The notes under the pieces are model-generated. The model made no database searches and was not told the DNA's origin. It saw only the letters and a list, made by a program, of their open reading frames with translations. The position numbers were made by a program, and so were the translations under genes. Positions 10,601 to 17,099 of a stretch of DNA of 34,032 bases are shown here, piece after piece. The stretch comes from Nitrospira sp. (lineage in GTDB: Bacteria; Nitrospirota; Nitrospiria; Nitrospirales; Nitrospiraceae), in assembly GCA_018242665.1 (NCBI GenBank), contig JAFEBL010000052.1, forward strand, positions 1 to 34,032. Reading direction: 5' to 3'. Each line of letters starts with the position of its first letter. Position 1 is the first letter of the stretch.

Positions 10601-13600
10601 GCCGCGGCCGCCGGTGCATTCATTCAAAGGCGATCACGTCTCCATCGACCTGTCTTGGTCGTTGGTCAACCGATTGAAGCAGTTGAGTGTGCGCGAGGGC
10701 GTGACCCTCTACATGGTGTTCCTGGCCGGATTCTTCAGCTTGCTGCATCGGCTCACGCAACAGCGCGATCTGATCATCGGAACGCCCATCGCCAATCGCA
10801 ACCGTCTGGAAGTCGAAGATCTCATCGGCACCTTTGTGAATACGCTGGTGCTGCGCACCGAGGTGACGGGCGAGTTGACCTTCCGCGAGTTGCTCAGACA
10901 CGTCCGCGATCTGACGCTGGACGCCTACGCACATCAAGACGTGCCGTTCGAAAAGCTCGTGGAAGAACTGCGGCCGGACCGGAGCCAGGGGGGGCTTCCA
11001 TTGGTACAGGTTCTGTTCAATTTCGCCAACACGCCGTTTGCCCGCACAGAGTTTCAACACTTGTCCTGGACGCCTTACGAAGTGAGCCGTGGTGCGGCTC
11101 AATTGGATGTGGGGCTGTCCATCGACCCGCTCGCGTCACGCAAGGCCTATCTGGAATTTAACACCGATCTGTTTGACCGAAGCTCCGCTGAACGCTGGAT
11201 CTCGCAATACCGTGAGTTGATGGAAGCATTCGCTGATGATCCGGACGCGACGCTGGGACGCGTGTCTATGCTGACTGCCGATGAACAGCACCAAATGCTG
11301 TGGGAATGGAATGCGACCGATCGTTCCTTCGATCAGACCCACTGTTTCCCGCAACTGTTCGAAGCGCAGGCGGCACGGACTCCCGAGGCCATCGCGCTGG
11401 TGTTCGAAGGGATGGAATGGTCGTACGGGGAGCTCAATCGGCGCGTGAACCAGTTGGCGCATCACCTGCGGGATTGTGGCGTGGGGCCTGACCTGGTCGT
11501 GCCGGTCTTTCTGGACCGCTCGCCGGAGATGGTTCTCACCCTGTTGGCCGTGATGAAAGCCGGCGGCGCCTATTTGCCGTTGATTCCGGGTTTGCCCATC
11601 CGACGATTGGCCGCCATGCTTGAAGCGAGCCATGCGGCGGTGCTGGTCACGGATTCCACGCTGGTCGCGGGATTGCCGCAGCATCAGTTGCCGGTCGTTT
11701 GCCTGGATCGAGAGGCGGAAACGATCGCGCATTGCCCGGCGGACAATCCTCCTCCGCTGGCTGGCCTTGAGCATCTGGTCTACGTGCTGTTCACCTCCGG
11801 CTCGACCGGCCAACCGAAGGGCGTGGAGATCGAGCATCGCGCCCTCGTGAATTTTTTGCGCTCGATGCAGCTGGAACCGGGAATGACCGCACGCGACGTG
11901 GTCGTGGCGCTGACCCCGCTGTCTTTTGACATTGCCGGGTTGGAACTCTATCTTCCGCTGCTCTCAGGCGCGCGGATCATCCTTGCCAACAAGCAACAGG
12001 CCATGGATGGAGCCTGGCTCCAGCAGGAGCTGGACCACGGCACCGTCACGGTCATGCAGGCAACTCCTGCGACCTGGCGGATGGTGTTGCAATTCGGATG
12101 GAAGGGCGGGCGGGGGGTCAAGGTGTTGTGCGGGGGAGAAGCCCTGCCTCGGGAACTGGCGCACGACCTGCTCGCCAAAGCTGGTTCGGTCTGGAACGTC
12201 TATGGCCCAACCGAGACCACCATTTGGTCCACGCTCGAGCGGGTTCGCACCGCCGACCGTATGATCTCGTTAGGGAAGCCGATCGCCAATACGCAGGTCT
12301 ATGTTGTGGACGCGAACCGGGAAGCGGTTCCTGTCGGCATTCCGGGTGAACTGTACATCGGCGGCATGGGGTTGGCTCGTGGATACCGAGGCGCGCCGCA
12401 ACTCACGACAGAGCGGTTCGTGCCGAGCCCATTCCGCCAGGGTGAGCGACTGTATCGCACGGGCGATCAGGTGAAATGGCTGCCAGACGGGCGGTTGGAA
12501 TATATCGGCCGCATCGACTATCAGGTGAAATTGCGCGGGTTCCGGATCGAGCTTGGTGAAATCGAATCAGTGTTGGCGGGTGATCCGGCTGTCAAACAAG
12601 CTGTGGTAGTGGTGCGCGAAGATATCCCGGGAGACAAACGGCTCGTCGCCTACGTGCAGCCGAAAGAGGGGGCTGCCTGCGATCCTCAGGCTCTCCGCCG
12701 GGCGGTGCGGGATGCGGTGCCTGATTACATGGTGCCGGCGGCGATCGTTCCGCTGACGGAGTTTCCGTTGACGCCGAATGGAAAGGTGGATCGACGTGCC
12801 TTGCCGCCACCGTCCATCGAGCCGGAGCACGACAGCGGACAGGCGATCGAACCCCGGAATCGTGTGGAACTGCAGTTGACGGCAATCTGGGAGCAGGTGT
12901 TGGGCATCACGCCTATCGGTGTGCGCGATAACTTTTTTGCGTTGGGCGGGTATTCCTTGCTGGCGCTGCGCATGTTCAGTGCCATCGAGCATACGTTCGG
13001 CAAGCGCCTGCCGATGGCGGTGTTGTTCCAGGCTCCCACGATTGAACAGTTGGCGGATGTGCTGGCTGGTGAAGGCTGCACCGTGCGCTGGCGATCGCTG
13101 GTGGCGATTCAGCCGGAGGGACCAAAGATGCCATTCTTTGCGGTCCCTGGAGTCGGCGGCAATGTGCTGGTGTTTGCCCGGCTCGCCAAATTGCTGGGAG
13201 AGGAACAACCCTTCTACGGGCTACAGGCGCGAGGCCTGGACGGAAAGGAAAAGCCGTTTATGCGGGTCGAGGACATGGCGGCCCACTACATTGAGGAGAT
13301 TCGCAGCATTCAGCCGCGAGGACCCTACCTGATCGGCGGGACCTGCACCGGTGGTCTGGCGGCGTATGAAATGGCTCAACAGCTCACCGCCCAGGGGGAA
13401 ACCGTCATTCTTGCTGTGATGGAATCGTGGCATCCCCGCTCGTACCTGACGCACTGGAGTCGCCCGCCCTATCTCCTGTGGCCGTTACTGTTCGTAGGAA
13501 TGAAAATCTCGACCTATGTGCGACTCATGCGGCAGTTGCCCGTTGCTGAATGGGGCACATTCTGGAAAGGGAAATTGCATCGTCTGTGGAACATGATGCA

Positions 13601-13961
13601 CCACTCGGAGGCCGTGGAGCATCAGGATGAGTTTCTCTACAAGGACCAGGTGACCTACGCGACCTTCCATGCTGTGGCGCGATATGAATTGAAACCGTTC
13701 AGAGGGCAGGTTTTGAATGTGATCGCATCAAAACATCCGCTCACGAATTCCAGCGACGATACGCGACTGGTGTTCGGCGAGTGGGCGACCGGACCGAGCC
13801 GGACTATCTATCTGCCGACCGAAGACTCCGGCCGGTTGTTTATCGCTCCTCACGTCCAGGAATTGGCGCAGCATCTCCAGGCATTTTGGCAAGAGGCCGA
13901 AACCGTCCATCGAAAACGGCCTGATGGACGAGGCAACGGACCGACCACGAAGGCTGCCTAA
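4608..13961 (+). CDS. Fatty-acyl-AMP ligase / two-module NRPS with C-terminal thioesterase (lipodipeptide synthetase)
   Basis: This 3117-residue megasynthase has domains in the order FAAL (about 15-570), ACP (Ser639), C (about 702-1150), A (about 1170-1650), PCP (Ser1725), C (about 1790-2230), A (about 2243-2735), PCP (Ser2783) and TE (about 2830-3100). The FAAL would activate a free fatty acid and load it on the ACP. The first C domain would acylate the first amino acid, the second C domain would join the second, and the TE would release the product. No epimerisation, methylation or reductase domain is seen, so the assembly line predicts a fatty-acyl dipeptide. The GTG start at 4608 has only a weak GGGG at 4593-4596, and homology begins within a few residues of it. 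The exporter and the phosphopantetheinyl transferase follow on the same strand. Confidence 0.95.
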   Translation: MVKHPPVSVPPGETLCEVLRWRAEHQPDQTAYVFLRDGGSSEAVLTYRDLDAQARAIAGYLQSRLPAGERLLLVYPPGLEFVQSFWGALYAGLIAVPVPPPDAFRVKAGASRVHGIMQDAGAVGALTTNAILQTLQRSLLSSGQWMSIEATASADPSSWRPMYPQAATVAYLQYTSGSTAAPKGVMVSHENMTAQSRCITEAGGYDAGSITLSWMPHFHDYGLVKGMIQPVWIGRPSYLMSPLTFLKRPLRWLEAIQRYRVTHSGAPNFAYRRCIEAIAPEDRAKLDLSGWRVASCGAEPIAPDTIERFLETFGPVGFRREAFFPAYGMAEYTLLISLKRQGVAPTIQSLDASALEQGVVAAPRSQAVSVRSVVGCGFPVGDTHVVIAHPETLSRCAAQQVGEIWLAGASMTQGYWNKPEETVRTFAATLRDTGEGPFLRTGDLGFVQDGQVFVTGRLKDLLIIRGRNHYPQDLEHTVESCHESFRRGGTAAFSVDEAGEETVVIVQELERQAMPPAVEDLAAAIRLALSEQHDLHVSAVAFIKAGSLPKTSSGKVQRRACREQYLTGHLALIGTSIAPSPVGLSPTMTTGPIDLRGLPPHERRETIARAMQQIIGERVGKQGEAVPSDQAIHHLGLDSLMAADVLHRLEESFQVALSLQTLLGGATIKDLATTIGDELGVEGSVTTEVPSTGAGAEILGPLSDNQAALWFLSRLAPDSAAANVSLLLHVPPAVDATTLRGALERVAARHAMLRTTFETEADVPVQHVHDHLSPGWTTIDSGTWNWNRLRQEALTAAAMPFDLVQGPLWKACFFAGAEQKWLLLVAHHIVVDGWSMLHLVEEIKRDCAPATQPHAEMAEAAGAPVPYAEYVEWHRTLLAGQEGRSLSQYWKSQLAGELPHYDMLYDRPQQTLEPSHYAWHAFHLDRPLVERLKSLAREEGTTLYVLCLAALRVLLYRYTNQEDTMVVTPVFGRTRARFAQTIGDFVNMLVLRDSLQADSTGRELLTQTKQRFLDALAHQDYPYARVVSDVRPIHQGQRAPLAQVLFVLQPFTLLAELDGPHQPVPRSLSDAGQPAWVSYVIPQQSGQFDLCVEMGESEQGLSGYFEYKDALLSSDRIARMQEHFVRLLEGMVADPSQPLASLPLMSKIEQRDTVMAWGQSSGGTEPELSLHRLIERQAQRTPDAIALEQDGQRMTYRELEVRANRLAHYLRRRGVEPGVVVGLCLERSMNLIVGLLGILKSGGAYLPLDADYPTERLEYMLRDSEVRVLVTQQDQLARLPATNPHTVCLDSEWDQIARCPDGVIQGTDAIENVAYVIYTSGSTGHPKGVMVEHRSIANYVSGITGIIGLAPHDRVLQFASLSFDTAAEEIFPCLAMGATLVLRTPVMVDAVSGFLERCRDWNLTVLDLPTAYWHEVVTRMELEHLPFPESVKTVIIGGERVLPQIVQRWSEQVGTRVRLINTYGPTETTVAATWADLTGMNRDGEVIGDLPIGRPIPHVSVYVLDQRQQPVPVGVPGELYIGGLGVARGYRGRPDLTAAKFDSDPFSTRSGARLYRTGDLVCWRPDGQLDFRGRADRQVKIRGFRVELEEIEAVLNRHPDLERAVVEVREDQPGDKRIVVFMVPRPNNRLGLLQLREQLRSHLPAHMIPSTFIELEALPLTVNGKVDRRALQVAADSRASKVELTSTYLAPRTPTEQVLADIWGEILQLKDVGVHDNFFELGGHSLLATQLVSRVQALFRMALPLRQVFERPTIATLAEVIKAGQHGASATQERPGYEITKIGRGAPLPLSFAQERMWFLYQLSPEAAAYNIPASVRLHGPLNKAALRWAVGELVRRHETLRTTFAQVDGQPRQMIHDILDPVWTEEDVRRLPAELREPRTLEIATAEARRPFDLECGPLLRIVLIQVGDEDHVLVVSTHHIISDQWSYGVIARELVSSYNAFCGRKPFAMAADLAIQYADFAQWQRGWLRGPVLAEQLAHWKSKLTDLPVLALPADRPRPPVHSFKGDHVSIDLSWSLVNRLKQLSVREGVTLYMVFLAGFFSLLHRLTQQRDLIIGTPIANRNRLEVEDLIGTFVNTLVLRTEVTGELTFRELLRHVRDLTLDAYAHQDVPFEKLVEELRPDRSQGGLPLVQVLFNFANTPFARTEFQHLSWTPYEVSRGAAQLDVGLSIDPLASRKAYLEFNTDLFDRSSAERWISQYRELMEAFADDPDATLGRVSMLTADEQHQMLWEWNATDRSFDQTHCFPQLFEAQAARTPEAIALVFEGMEWSYGELNRRVNQLAHHLRDCGVGPDLVVPVFLDRSPEMVLTLLAVMKAGGAYLPLIPGLPIRRLAAMLEASHAAVLVTDSTLVAGLPQHQLPVVCLDREAETIAHCPADNPPPLAGLEHLVYVLFTSGSTGQPKGVEIEHRALVNFLRSMQLEPGMTARDVVVALTPLSFDIAGLELYLPLLSGARIILANKQQAMDGAWLQQELDHGTVTVMQATPATWRMVLQFGWKGGRGVKVLCGGEALPRELAHDLLAKAGSVWNVYGPTETTIWSTLERVRTADRMISLGKPIANTQVYVVDANREAVPVGIPGELYIGGMGLARGYRGAPQLTTERFVPSPFRQGERLYRTGDQVKWLPDGRLEYIGRIDYQVKLRGFRIELGEIESVLAGDPAVKQAVVVVREDIPGDKRLVAYVQPKEGAACDPQALRRAVRDAVPDYMVPAAIVPLTEFPLTPNGKVDRRALPPPSIEPEHDSGQAIEPRNRVELQLTAIWEQVLGITPIGVRDNFFALGGYSLLALRMFSAIEHTFGKRLPMAVLFQAPTIEQLADVLAGEGCTVRWRSLVAIQPEGPKMPFFAVPGVGGNVLVFARLAKLLGEEQPFYGLQARGLDGKEKPFMRVEDMAAHYIEEIRSIQPRGPYLIGGTCTGGLAAYEMAQQLTAQGETVILAVMESWHPRSYLTHWSRPPYLLWPLLFVGMKISTYVRLMRQLPVAEWGTFWKGKLHRLWNMMHHSEAVEHQDEFLYKDQVTYATFHAVARYELKPFRGQVLNVIASKHPLTNSSDDTRLVFGEWATGPSRTIYLPTEDSGRLFIAPHVQELAQHLQAFWQEAETVHRKRPDGRGNGPTTKAA
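4650..6640 (+). other. NRPS loading section: fatty-acyl-AMP ligase and acyl carrier domain
   Basis: The adenylating core shows LQYTSGSTAAPKGVMVSHENM-like residues around position 172-190, then PHFHDYGLVKGM and HSGAPNFAYRRC, which are typical of FAALs rather than amino-acid A domains. The C-terminal lobe has GRLKDLLIIRGRNHYPQD and ends in LPKTSSGKVQRRAC. The carrier motif is LGLDSLMA with Ser639 as the phosphopantetheine site. The section loads a free fatty acid without CoA. Chain length cannot be read from the sequence. Confidence 0.9.
6710..9870 (+). other. NRPS module 1: C (starter-type position)-A-PCP
   Basis: The condensation motif HHIVVDG lies at residues 827-833 and is intact. The A domain has YTSGSTGHPKG, NTYGPTETT, YRTGD and NGKVDR. 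Aligning by eye to the GrsA pocket gives D-T-E-A-I-G-T-V-A-K. The Glu at the third position (GrsA 239) and the overall form resemble pockets reported for lysine or ornithine, so a basic residue is a tentative prediction. The carrier motif LGGHSLL contains Ser1725. Confidence 0.75.
9970..13060 (+). other. NRPS module 2: C-A-PCP, probably glycine
   Basis: The condensation motif reads HHIISDQ (residues 1920-1926), with Gln in place of the usual final Gly; the catalytic His1921 and Asp1925 are kept. The A domain has FTSGSTGQPKG, NVYGPTETT and NGKVDR. The pocket aligned by eye is D-I-L-T-L-G-V-I-W-K, very close to the known glycine code D-I-L-Q-L-G-L-I-W-K. Core motif A2 is odd: GGAYLPLIPGLP where PLDP or PLDA is usual. 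The carrier motif is LGGYSLL with Ser2783. Confidence 0.8.
13095..13910 (+). other. NRPS thioesterase domain with cysteine nucleophile
   Basis: This is an alpha/beta-hydrolase type I thioesterase. The nucleophile elbow is GGTCTGG, placing Cys2913 where most NRPS thioesterases have Ser. The strand after the next helix ends in LAVMESWHP, with Glu where an Asp is usual. A late APHVQEL supplies the probable catalytic His. The lid region contains a hydrophobic stretch (PYLLWPLLFVGMKIS) that may help bind the acyl chain. Confidence 0.8.
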
Positions 13962-14013
13962 CCTCCGCCTCGAGTGCGGGTATTCGTCATCACAACGCAG
14001 ACCTGACTACACG

Positions 14014-15702
14014 ATGATGAAACTCTATCGATTTCTCCTGTTCCTGCTGCGTGACGCCAGAGCCATGATGGTCTTGATGGTGCTGACCGGCCTGCTGGCC
14101 GGCCTCTCCAGCGTGGGCCTGCTGGCCGTCATCAATAAGCTGATCAATGGAGCGGGAACCACCTCCGACGGCTTTGCGCTCGCCTTCATCGGATTGGCCC
14201 TGCTGAAAGTCAGCTCGAACTATCTCTCGCAACTCCTGCTCGTCACCTTCGCGCAAAAAACGATTCTCAAATTGGGTATGGATCTGTGCTGGAAGGTCGT
14301 GCGCGCGCCGTATCGCACGTTGGAGCGCCGTGGGCCGCACGAGATTCTTGCGACCCTCACGGATGACACGAATGCCATGGCCTGGGCGGTCAATGGACTG
14401 CCAGGCCTGGCCATCAACGTGGCCATTCTTGCCGGCTGCTCGCTGTATCTGGCATGGCTGTCCTGGCAGGCGTTTGTCGGAGTGGTCATTCTCGCCGTCC
14501 TGGGCTTACTGGGGTATCGCCGGCTCTACAATCGGGTGTTGCACTCGTCGCTGGCTGTCCGTGATGCCAAAGGCGTGCTGTTCGAACATTTCCGCAGCTT
14601 GACGGAAGGGATGAAGGAATTGATGTTGCATCGCGGCCGCCGCGAATCGTTTGTGGAGCAGGATATCCGGCAGGCGGCTGAAGCGCTGCGGCACCACAAT
14701 CTGGTCACGACCAAGCAATACCTCGTCACGGATTCCTGGACGCAGGTGCTGTTTTATGGCTTGATCGGGGTCATTCTCCTCCTGTTCCCACGATTGCTGG
14801 CTCTCTCCGGTGAATCGCTGACCGGCTATGCGTTTGCCATGTTGTATATGATCGGCCCCATGTGGGGCTTGCTGGGCATGGTCCCGACGTTGAGCCGCGG
14901 CCAGGTCGCGTTGGAAAAGATTGAATCATTGGGGCTGGCGCTGGAAGAGGGCCGTCGAGACAATGGGCCTGAACGGCCGGTGTCGGACGGCAATCATTGT
15001 GTGGCCTTGTCTCAGGCACTGTTTGCCTATGAATCGAAAGGGGAGGATGAGCGCCCCTTCAATTTGGGCCCGCTGGACTTGTCCATTCGTTCCGGAGAAC
15101 TGGTCTTTGTCATCGGAGGAAACGGCAGCGGCAAGTCGACGTTTGTGAAAGTGCTCACAGGCCTGTATTTGCCACAGCAGGGCCAGGTCACACTGAATGG
15201 AGAGCCGATCACGCCCGCGACGCAGGACTGGTACCGGCAACATTTCGCGGCAGTCTTTTCGGATTTTTATCTCTTCAAAAAACTGCTCGGGCTTGATCCC
15301 TCGTTGATCGCGAGCCAGGCGAACGGGTGGTTGAACACCCTGCGCATCAATCACAAGGTCACCATTCAAGATGGCGAATATTCCACCATCAACCTCTCAC
15401 AGGGGCAGCGGAAGCGCCTGGCGCTGGTGACGGCGATGTTGGAAGATCGACCGTTCTACGTGTTCGACGAATGGGCCGCCGACCAAGACCCCCAGTACAA
15501 GGATGTATTTTACGGAGAGTTGTTACCGGACTTGCGAGCGCGGGGAAAGGGCGTGATCGTCGTGACCCATGATGACCGCTATTTCCATGTGGGCGATCGC
15601 GTGTTAAAACTGGACGACGGAAAGATCGTGGAGGTATCACCGGGCCATGCCTTTCCTGCGGGCCACCGTACCGCGCCCATGCTGAAGCCGGTTGCGCGGT
15701 GA
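14014..15702 (+). CDS. Cyclic-peptide-type ABC exporter (SyrD/PvdE family), fused membrane and ATPase domains
   Basis: This 562-residue protein is taken from ATG 14014 because homology begins with MMKLYRFLLFLLRDAR and the first membrane helix. An in-frame ATG at 13924 would overlap the synthetase stop but adds an unlikely 30-residue leader; neither start has a clear SD. The N-terminal half has about six membrane helices. The C-terminal half is a full ATPase: Walker A GGNGSGKST (368-376), signature LSQGQRKRLAL, Walker B FYVFDEW (D485, E486) continuing as AADQDPQYKDVFY, and switch His519. The DEWAADQDP phrase is characteristic of the cyclic-peptide exporter family found with siderophore and lipopeptide synthetases. 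It most likely moves the acyl-dipeptide to the periplasm. It lies directly after the NRPS gene. Confidence 0.9.
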   Translation: MMKLYRFLLFLLRDARAMMVLMVLTGLLAGLSSVGLLAVINKLINGAGTTSDGFALAFIGLALLKVSSNYLSQLLLVTFAQKTILKLGMDLCWKVVRAPYRTLERRGPHEILATLTDDTNAMAWAVNGLPGLAINVAILAGCSLYLAWLSWQAFVGVVILAVLGLLGYRRLYNRVLHSSLAVRDAKGVLFEHFRSLTEGMKELMLHRGRRESFVEQDIRQAAEALRHHNLVTTKQYLVTDSWTQVLFYGLIGVILLLFPRLLALSGESLTGYAFAMLYMIGPMWGLLGMVPTLSRGQVALEKIESLGLALEEGRRDNGPERPVSDGNHCVALSQALFAYESKGEDERPFNLGPLDLSIRSGELVFVIGGNGSGKSTFVKVLTGLYLPQQGQVTLNGEPITPATQDWYRQHFAAVFSDFYLFKKLLGLDPSLIASQANGWLNTLRINHKVTIQDGEYSTINLSQGQRKRLALVTAMLEDRPFYVFDEWAADQDPQYKDVFYGELLPDLRARGKGVIVVTHDDRYFHVGDRVLKLDDGKIVEVSPGHAFPAGHRTAPMLKPVAR

Positions 15703-15736
15703 TCAGGATAAGACGAGCGATCTGTGCTGTGATCGA

Positions 15737-16504
15737 ATGATGTCGCCTCTCTCCAATGTCAGGTCCGCCTCGAAGCCGTTCCCTTTCCTCGGGATATCCG
15801 ACGTCCACGTCTGGTTCTGCGATCTCCTGCAGTATGCCGCTGATCAGGCTGGGCTCGCCGCCCTGTTATCCGGCGAGGAACAGGCGCGCGCGGTGCGATT
15901 CGCCTTCGATCGGGATCGTCAACGATATGTCCTCTCGCATGCGTTGCTGCGGCTGATTCTCTCCCGCTATACCAATCAGGATGCCACCTGCTTGCGGTTC
16001 TCCACCGGCGTGCATGGAAAACCGGCTCTGGATGTGTCTGACGGAGGAACTCGGGTGATGCAGTTCAGCCTGTCTCATTCCGGTCCCTATGCCCTGGCCG
16101 CGGTGAGCACGGGGCGGGCGGTTGGAGCGGACGTGGAGGTGCGAAGGGCGGACATACACGCGCTCAAACTGGCGCAGCGGTTTTTTGCGCCGAGCGAGTC
16201 GAGACTCATCGCCAACGCCGAGGGCGAGCTTCAGCAGCAGCTGTTTTATCGATTCTGGACAGCGAAGGAGGCCTATGTGAAAGGCCGAGGTGTAGGGCTT
16301 TCACTCGGGCTCGACCGGTTCGAATTATTGTTCGAGGAAGATTTCGCAGCCGCGCGAGTACGGTGGACGGAGTCTGCGGCATTCGATTCAGCCTGGCAGG
16401 TTCGCTCGCTGTCTTTGCCGGATCATCTGGCAGGAGCGGTCGCCGTGGAAGGCGATGCGTGGGAATTGCATCGCTACGACTCGACGGCCTACCCCCTCTA
16501 TTAA
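15737..16504 (+). CDS. Sfp-type 4'-phosphopantetheinyl transferase
   Basis: This 256-residue protein transfers phosphopantetheine from CoA to the serine of carrier domains and would convert the three carriers of the adjacent synthetase to holo form. Motifs in order are FSLSHSGPYALAAV, GADVEV (magnesium ligands D132 and E134) and FWTAKEAYVKGRG (W174, K177, E178), then LSLGLDRFEL. Length fits the Sfp/Gsp family. ATG 15737 (or 15740) is preferred; a TTG at 15692 would overlap the exporter stop and adds nothing recognisable. No clear SD is seen. The stop overlaps the stop of the convergent tadA by three bases. Its position as last gene of the cassette suggests co-transcription with the NRPS and exporter genes. 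Confidence 0.92.
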   Translation: MMSPLSNVRSASKPFPFLGISDVHVWFCDLLQYAADQAGLAALLSGEEQARAVRFAFDRDRQRYVLSHALLRLILSRYTNQDATCLRFSTGVHGKPALDVSDGGTRVMQFSLSHSGPYALAAVSTGRAVGADVEVRRADIHALKLAQRFFAPSESRLIANAEGELQQQLFYRFWTAKEAYVKGRGVGLSLGLDRFELLFEEDFAAARVRWTESAAFDSAWQVRSLSLPDHLAGAVAVEGDAWELHRYDSTAYPLY

Positions 16505-17025
16505 CCGGACTTCTTTCGCGCCGCGTCTTTTCTCAATTCTCGAAAAAAATCCTGCAGCAGCCCCTGGCTGTCTTCGGCGCAGACCCCCTCGATGACCTCT
16601 ACGCGATGGTTCAGTCTGGGCTCCGGCGGAATGTTCATGATGGATCCGCAGGCACCGGCTTTTGGATCGAGCGCTCCGAAAACCAGACGGGGAATCCGGG
16701 CTAGCACGATCGCACCGATGCACATCGTGCAGGGTTCCAAGGTGACGTAGAGCGTGGTGTCGGTGAGGCGCCAACTCTGTGTCTGCCTGGCCGCTTCTCG
16801 GATCGCGAGCAGTTCCGCATGCGCGGTAGGGTCCTGATCGGTTTCCCGCAGATTGTGGGCCTGAGCGATGACGATGCCGTCGCGGACAATCAGGGCGGCA
16901 ATGGGAACTTCGCCGAGCGACGGTGCCTGCCGGGCGAGGGTCAGGGCCTGCTGCATGAATCGGATATCGAGGTCGTCGTGCGGGGGCATGGTGTCGCAAT
17001 CGATGTCGATGCAGGATTCCGGCAT
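16501..17025 (-). CDS. tadA: tRNA adenosine(34) deaminase
   Basis: This enzyme deaminates adenosine 34 of tRNA-Arg(ACG) to inosine in the cytoplasm. The 174-residue protein shows the cytidine/deoxycytidylate deaminase zinc site: H69-A-E71 in PTAHAELLAI and PC99-TMC102, with Glu71 as proton shuttle. GEVPIAALIV and LVFGALDPKAGACGS are typical TadA segments. The start is uncertain: ATG 17025 gives a 12-residue extra leader rich in Asp, and ATG 16989 (MPPHDD) is also possible. Neither has a clear SD. Guanine deaminases and other family members are less likely because of the FGA.DPKAGA segment. It is a housekeeping gene unrelated to the cassette it converges on. Confidence 0.9.
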   Translation of the reverse strand: MPESCIDIDCDTMPPHDDLDIRFMQQALTLARQAPSLGEVPIAALIVRDGIVIAQAHNLRETDQDPTAHAELLAIREAARQTQSWRLTDTTLYVTLEPCTMCIGAIVLARIPRLVFGALDPKAGACGSIMNIPPEPRLNHRVEVIEGVCAEDSQGLLQDFFRELRKDAARKKSG

Positions 17026-17042
17026 CGTTCTATCACGATGCG

Positions 17043-17054
17043 CATGCTAGCATG
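17043..17054. repeat. 12-bp perfect palindrome
   Basis: CATGCTAGCATG is identical to its reverse complement. It sits in the 74-bp gap between the anti-sigma gene and tadA, about 18 bases upstream of the tadA start, where an operator could lie. It may also be chance. Confidence 0.4.
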
Positions 17055-17099
17055 TTTGGGCTGGGAATCGCAGGAGAGGTTCGTCGGAAGGACAGGAGA

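Noticed and set aside
13924..14013. An N-terminal extension of the ABC exporter overlapping the NRPS gene
   Set aside because: The 30 extra residues are polar with no family resemblance; homology starts at 14014.
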